Below are positions 32,901 to 34,733 of a DNA stretch of 34,733 bases, one piece after another. The stretch lies in the NCBI GenBank assembly GCA_947593975.1, contig CANQDW010000020.1:1-34733 (forward strand). The letters run 5' to 3'. The notes beneath the pieces are model-generated. The model did no database searches and was not told the DNA's origin. It saw only the letters and a list, made by a program, of their open reading frames with translations. The translations under genes and the position numbers were made by a program. Origin of the DNA: an uncultured Lachnospiraceae bacterium (GTDB lineage: Bacteria; Bacillota; Clostridia; Lachnospirales; Lachnospiraceae). Each line of letters begins with the position of its first letter. Position 1 is the first letter of the stretch.

Positions 32901-33170
32901 AAGGTATTTAAGATGCAGGAGGGAAGGCCGAATATAGTCGATGAGATGACAAACGGCAATATCCAGCTTGTGGTAAATACTCCCGCAGGGGCAGAGAAAG
33001 TATTTGATGACAGCTATATAAGAAAAACTGCCATTAAGAAGAAGATACCATATATAACGACAATGGCGGCGGCAAAGGCTACGGCGGAAGGGATAAAGGC
33101 AGTTTTATCCGACGACGGGCTTGGCGTATGCTCGCTGCAGAAGCTCCATTCAACAATAAGAACTCGTTGA
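29946..33170 (+). CDS. carB: Carbamoyl phosphate synthase, large subunit
   Basis: The product is 1074 residues, the full CarB length. Two homologous ATP-grasp halves are visible. The first has [37 protein letters not shown] and [21 protein letters not shown]. The second has [36 protein letters not shown] and [16 protein letters not shown]. A C-terminal MGS-like allosteric domain starts at about 945. The enzyme makes carbamoyl phosphate for pyrimidines and arginine, with ammonia delivered by the small subunit CarA. carA is not upstream here, which is unusual since the two are normally adjacent; it must lie elsewhere in the genome. AGGAGG is 10 bases before ATG 29946. The gene is followed by the CorA-type gene without a terminator. 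Confidence 0.97.
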   Translation: [1074 protein letters not shown]

Positions 33171-33190
33171 CAAAAACGGGAGGAATTGTT

Positions 33191-34129
33191 ATGATTCAGA
33201 TATTTAAAACTTTAGAAAATGGCGTGCTTAGCGTGCAGGAAGATATTTCTGAAGGCGTTTGGGTTGCGCTTACAAGACCTGATTACAGCGAACTTAAGAC
33301 GGTTTCGGAAAAATGCGGCGTAGATATTGACGACCTTAAAGCTCCGCTTGATGAGGAGGAGCGTTCGCGTCTTGTGACCGAAGACGATTATACGCTTATT
33401 CTCGTCGATATCCCAATGCATGAGAATAATAATGAAAAGGACAGGTATGTCACGATCCCGCTTGGCATAGTGCTTACGGATTCTGTGATAATCACAGTAT
33501 GCCTGGAAGAAACGAACGTCCTTAAATATTTTATGGACGGCCGTGAACGTTCTTTTTACACGTTTAAGAAGACAAGGCTTATCCTGCAGATACTGTACAG
33601 GAACGCCACGCTGTTTTTGCAGTATCTGCGCAATATCGACCGCAAAAGCGAAGAGATTGAGCAGAAACTCCATATATCACAGAAAAACCAGGAGCTTATC
33701 GAGCTTCTTGAACTTGAGAAGAGCCTGGTGTATTTTACAACTTCGCTGCGTTCCAATGAAGTAGTGCTGGAAAAAATGGTGCGTACGGAGCAGATCAAGA
33801 AATATCCTGATGATGCGGACCTGCTTGAAGATGTAATCATTGAGAACAAGCAGGCTATAGAAATGGCAAATATATACAGCGGGATACTCAGCGGTATGAT
33901 GGACGCGTTTGCATCCGTCATATCCAATAACCTTAACATAGTAATGAAATTTTTAGCTACTATTACGATAGTATTATCGATACCTACGATGATCGCAAGT
34001 TTCTTCGGGATGAATTTTTCTGATATCCCTTTGGGAAACCATCCGTATGGATTTGTGATCGTGTCGGTAACTACGTGCATCATAACCGGAATAGTGGCGC
34101 TTATCTTTGCGAAAAAGAAGATGTTCTGA
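33191..34129 (+). CDS. corA: CorA-family divalent metal transporter
   Basis: The product is 312 residues from ATG 33191, with GGGAGGA just upstream; a longer frame starts inside carB. The cytoplasmic N-terminal domain is followed by long charged helices (RNIDRKSEEIEQKLHISQKN). Two C-terminal membrane helices surround the pore motif in FFGMNFSDIPL, which carries the diagnostic Gly-Met-Asn, and the chain ends in KKK. These are homopentameric Mg2+ (or Co2+/Ni2+) channels. The gene lies 20 bases after carB and 16 before the rhomboid-like gene, so the three are probably one transcript. Confidence 0.94.
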   Translation: MIQIFKTLENGVLSVQEDISEGVWVALTRPDYSELKTVSEKCGVDIDDLKAPLDEEERSRLVTEDDYTLILVDIPMHENNNEKDRYVTIPLGIVLTDSVIITVCLEETNVLKYFMDGRERSFYTFKKTRLILQILYRNATLFLQYLRNIDRKSEEIEQKLHISQKNQELIELLELEKSLVYFTTSLRSNEVVLEKMVRTEQIKKYPDDADLLEDVIIENKQAIEMANIYSGILSGMMDAFASVISNNLNIVMKFLATITIVLSIPTMIASFFGMNFSDIPLGNHPYGFVIVSVTTCIITGIVALIFAKKKMF

Positions 34130-34145
34130 TTGAGAGGCGATATTA

Positions 34146-34733
34146 ATGGGGCAGAACTGGCTTGATAAAGCAGAAAGAAAATATGGGAAATACTGTATCC
34201 ATGGGCTTATGAGATATATTGTGGCAATAGAGCTTGTGGGCGCGTTTATAGGCATTGTGAACCCCGGCATATATATATACTGGCTTTCTCTTGATTTTTC
34301 GGCTATAGCAAGAGGGCAGATATGGCGGCTTGTAACGTTTCTTTTATTCCCGGAGATAACTTCGCTTAGCCCGGTTAACATTCTGCTTTTTGCGATACAG
34401 CTGTATCTTTATTATATGATAGGAAACAGCCTGGAGAATATGTGGGGGTCTTTCAGGTTTACGCTATATTATGTTTCGGGGCTTGTGCTGTCCGTGCTGG
34501 CAGGGCTTATCCTGTATATTTTCCGTGTGTCAAGCTTATGGCCGGTCGGATTTGAGTATGTGAACCAGGCTCTGTTCCTTGCATTCGCAACTATATTCCC
34601 GGACATAGAGTTTCTGCTGTTCTTTATACTGCCCGTAAAGGCGAAATGGCTCGGTATACTTTATGCCGTGATGATGGGACTTGACGTATTGTCATACCTT
34701 GGAAGGGGACTCGGCGGTGTTATCATTGCGGTT
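34146..34733 (+). CDS. Rhomboid-like polytopic membrane protein, truncated by the window end
   Basis: The frame is open from ATG 34146 to the last base (196 codons). The product begins MGQNWLDKAERKYGKYCIHG and has about five membrane helices. The layout resembles rhomboid/derlin-fold proteins: a first helix, then a loop with ARGQIWRLVTFLLFP (matching the family G-Q-x-W-R-L-x-T), then paired helices with GNSLENMWGSFRFTLYY. In the place where active rhomboids have G-x-S-G, the sequence reads EYVNQALFLAF, so the catalytic Ser is not seen and a non-protease role is likely. The C-terminus, including any His, is outside the window. GAGAGGCGAT upstream is the probable ribosome site. Confidence 0.82.
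   Translation, partial: MGQNWLDKAERKYGKYCIHGLMRYIVAIELVGAFIGIVNPGIYIYWLSLDFSAIARGQIWRLVTFLLFPEITSLSPVNILLFAIQLYLYYMIGNSLENMWGSFRFTLYYVSGLVLSVLAGLILYIFRVSSLWPVGFEYVNQALFLAFATIFPDIEFLLFFILPVKAKWLGILYAVMMGLDVLSYLGRGLGGVIIAV

Overview
The window reads as chromosomal DNA of a low-to-mid GC Gram-positive anaerobe of the class Clostridia, most likely a Lachnospiraceae-type gut bacterium. This is inferred from the strong AGGAGG ribosome sites, TTGACA/TATAAT-like promoters with 17-base spacers, AGA/AGG and ATA codon preference, secreted proteins with Lys-rich Ig-like domains and Pro/Thr linkers, a class D-type sortase, and a single-chain PurL of about 1250 residues. No rRNA, tRNA, CRISPR array or intact insertion sequence was found. 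Almost everything is on the + strand; one membrane-protein gene is on the - strand.

Layout. (1) 1-2.6 kb: the tail of an Rpn-type nuclease/transposase gene, a 119-base nested inverted repeat, and a BlaI-type repressor overlapping a BlaR1-like membrane metalloprotease, with its own promoter/operator and terminator. (2) 2.7-7.4 kb: an acyl carrier protein gene behind a palindromic operator, then a 1405-residue secreted multi-domain binding protein with no visible catalytic domain, preceded by a strong promoter and a structured leader. (3) 7.5-16.0 kb: a tightly packed cell-surface operon. It holds a secreted Ig-like protein, a membrane protein with a sortase-signal-like tail, a sortase, an unknown His-rich membrane protein, a PHP-type tyrosine phosphatase, a Wzz-like chain-length protein, a tyrosine kinase with a Tyr-rich tail, a polyprenyl-phosphate sugar transferase and a PrsA-like foldase. 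It ends in an intrinsic terminator. (4) 16.0-23.2 kb: purL, a membrane-anchored trigger-factor-like foldase, and a response regulator/histidine kinase pair. (5) 23.2-28.0 kb: hisH, hisF, ung, an isocitrate/isopropylmalate dehydrogenase-family gene and a DEAD-box helicase in one run behind one promoter. (6) 28.0-29.3 kb: a convergent PIG-V-like membrane glycosyltransferase. (7) 29.4-34.7 kb: a small two-LysM protein with no signal peptide, then carB, a CorA-type transporter and a rhomboid-like membrane protein cut by the window end.

How the genes fit together. Region 3 looks like the control and start module of exopolysaccharide or capsule synthesis (kinase, phosphatase, chain length and first sugar transfer), joined to a protein-anchoring system (sortase and candidate substrate) and to an extracytoplasmic foldase. 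It lacks the further glycosyltransferases, flippase and polymerase that normally sit with such genes. The most interesting signals are the noncanonical sorting-like tail beside the sortase, the leader of the giant secreted protein with a hairpin between Shine-Dalgarno site and start codon, a GC-rich foreign-looking block inside purL, and a run of eight G at the Wzz/kinase junction. Starts were adjusted from the longest ORF wherever a Shine-Dalgarno site pointed to a later codon.
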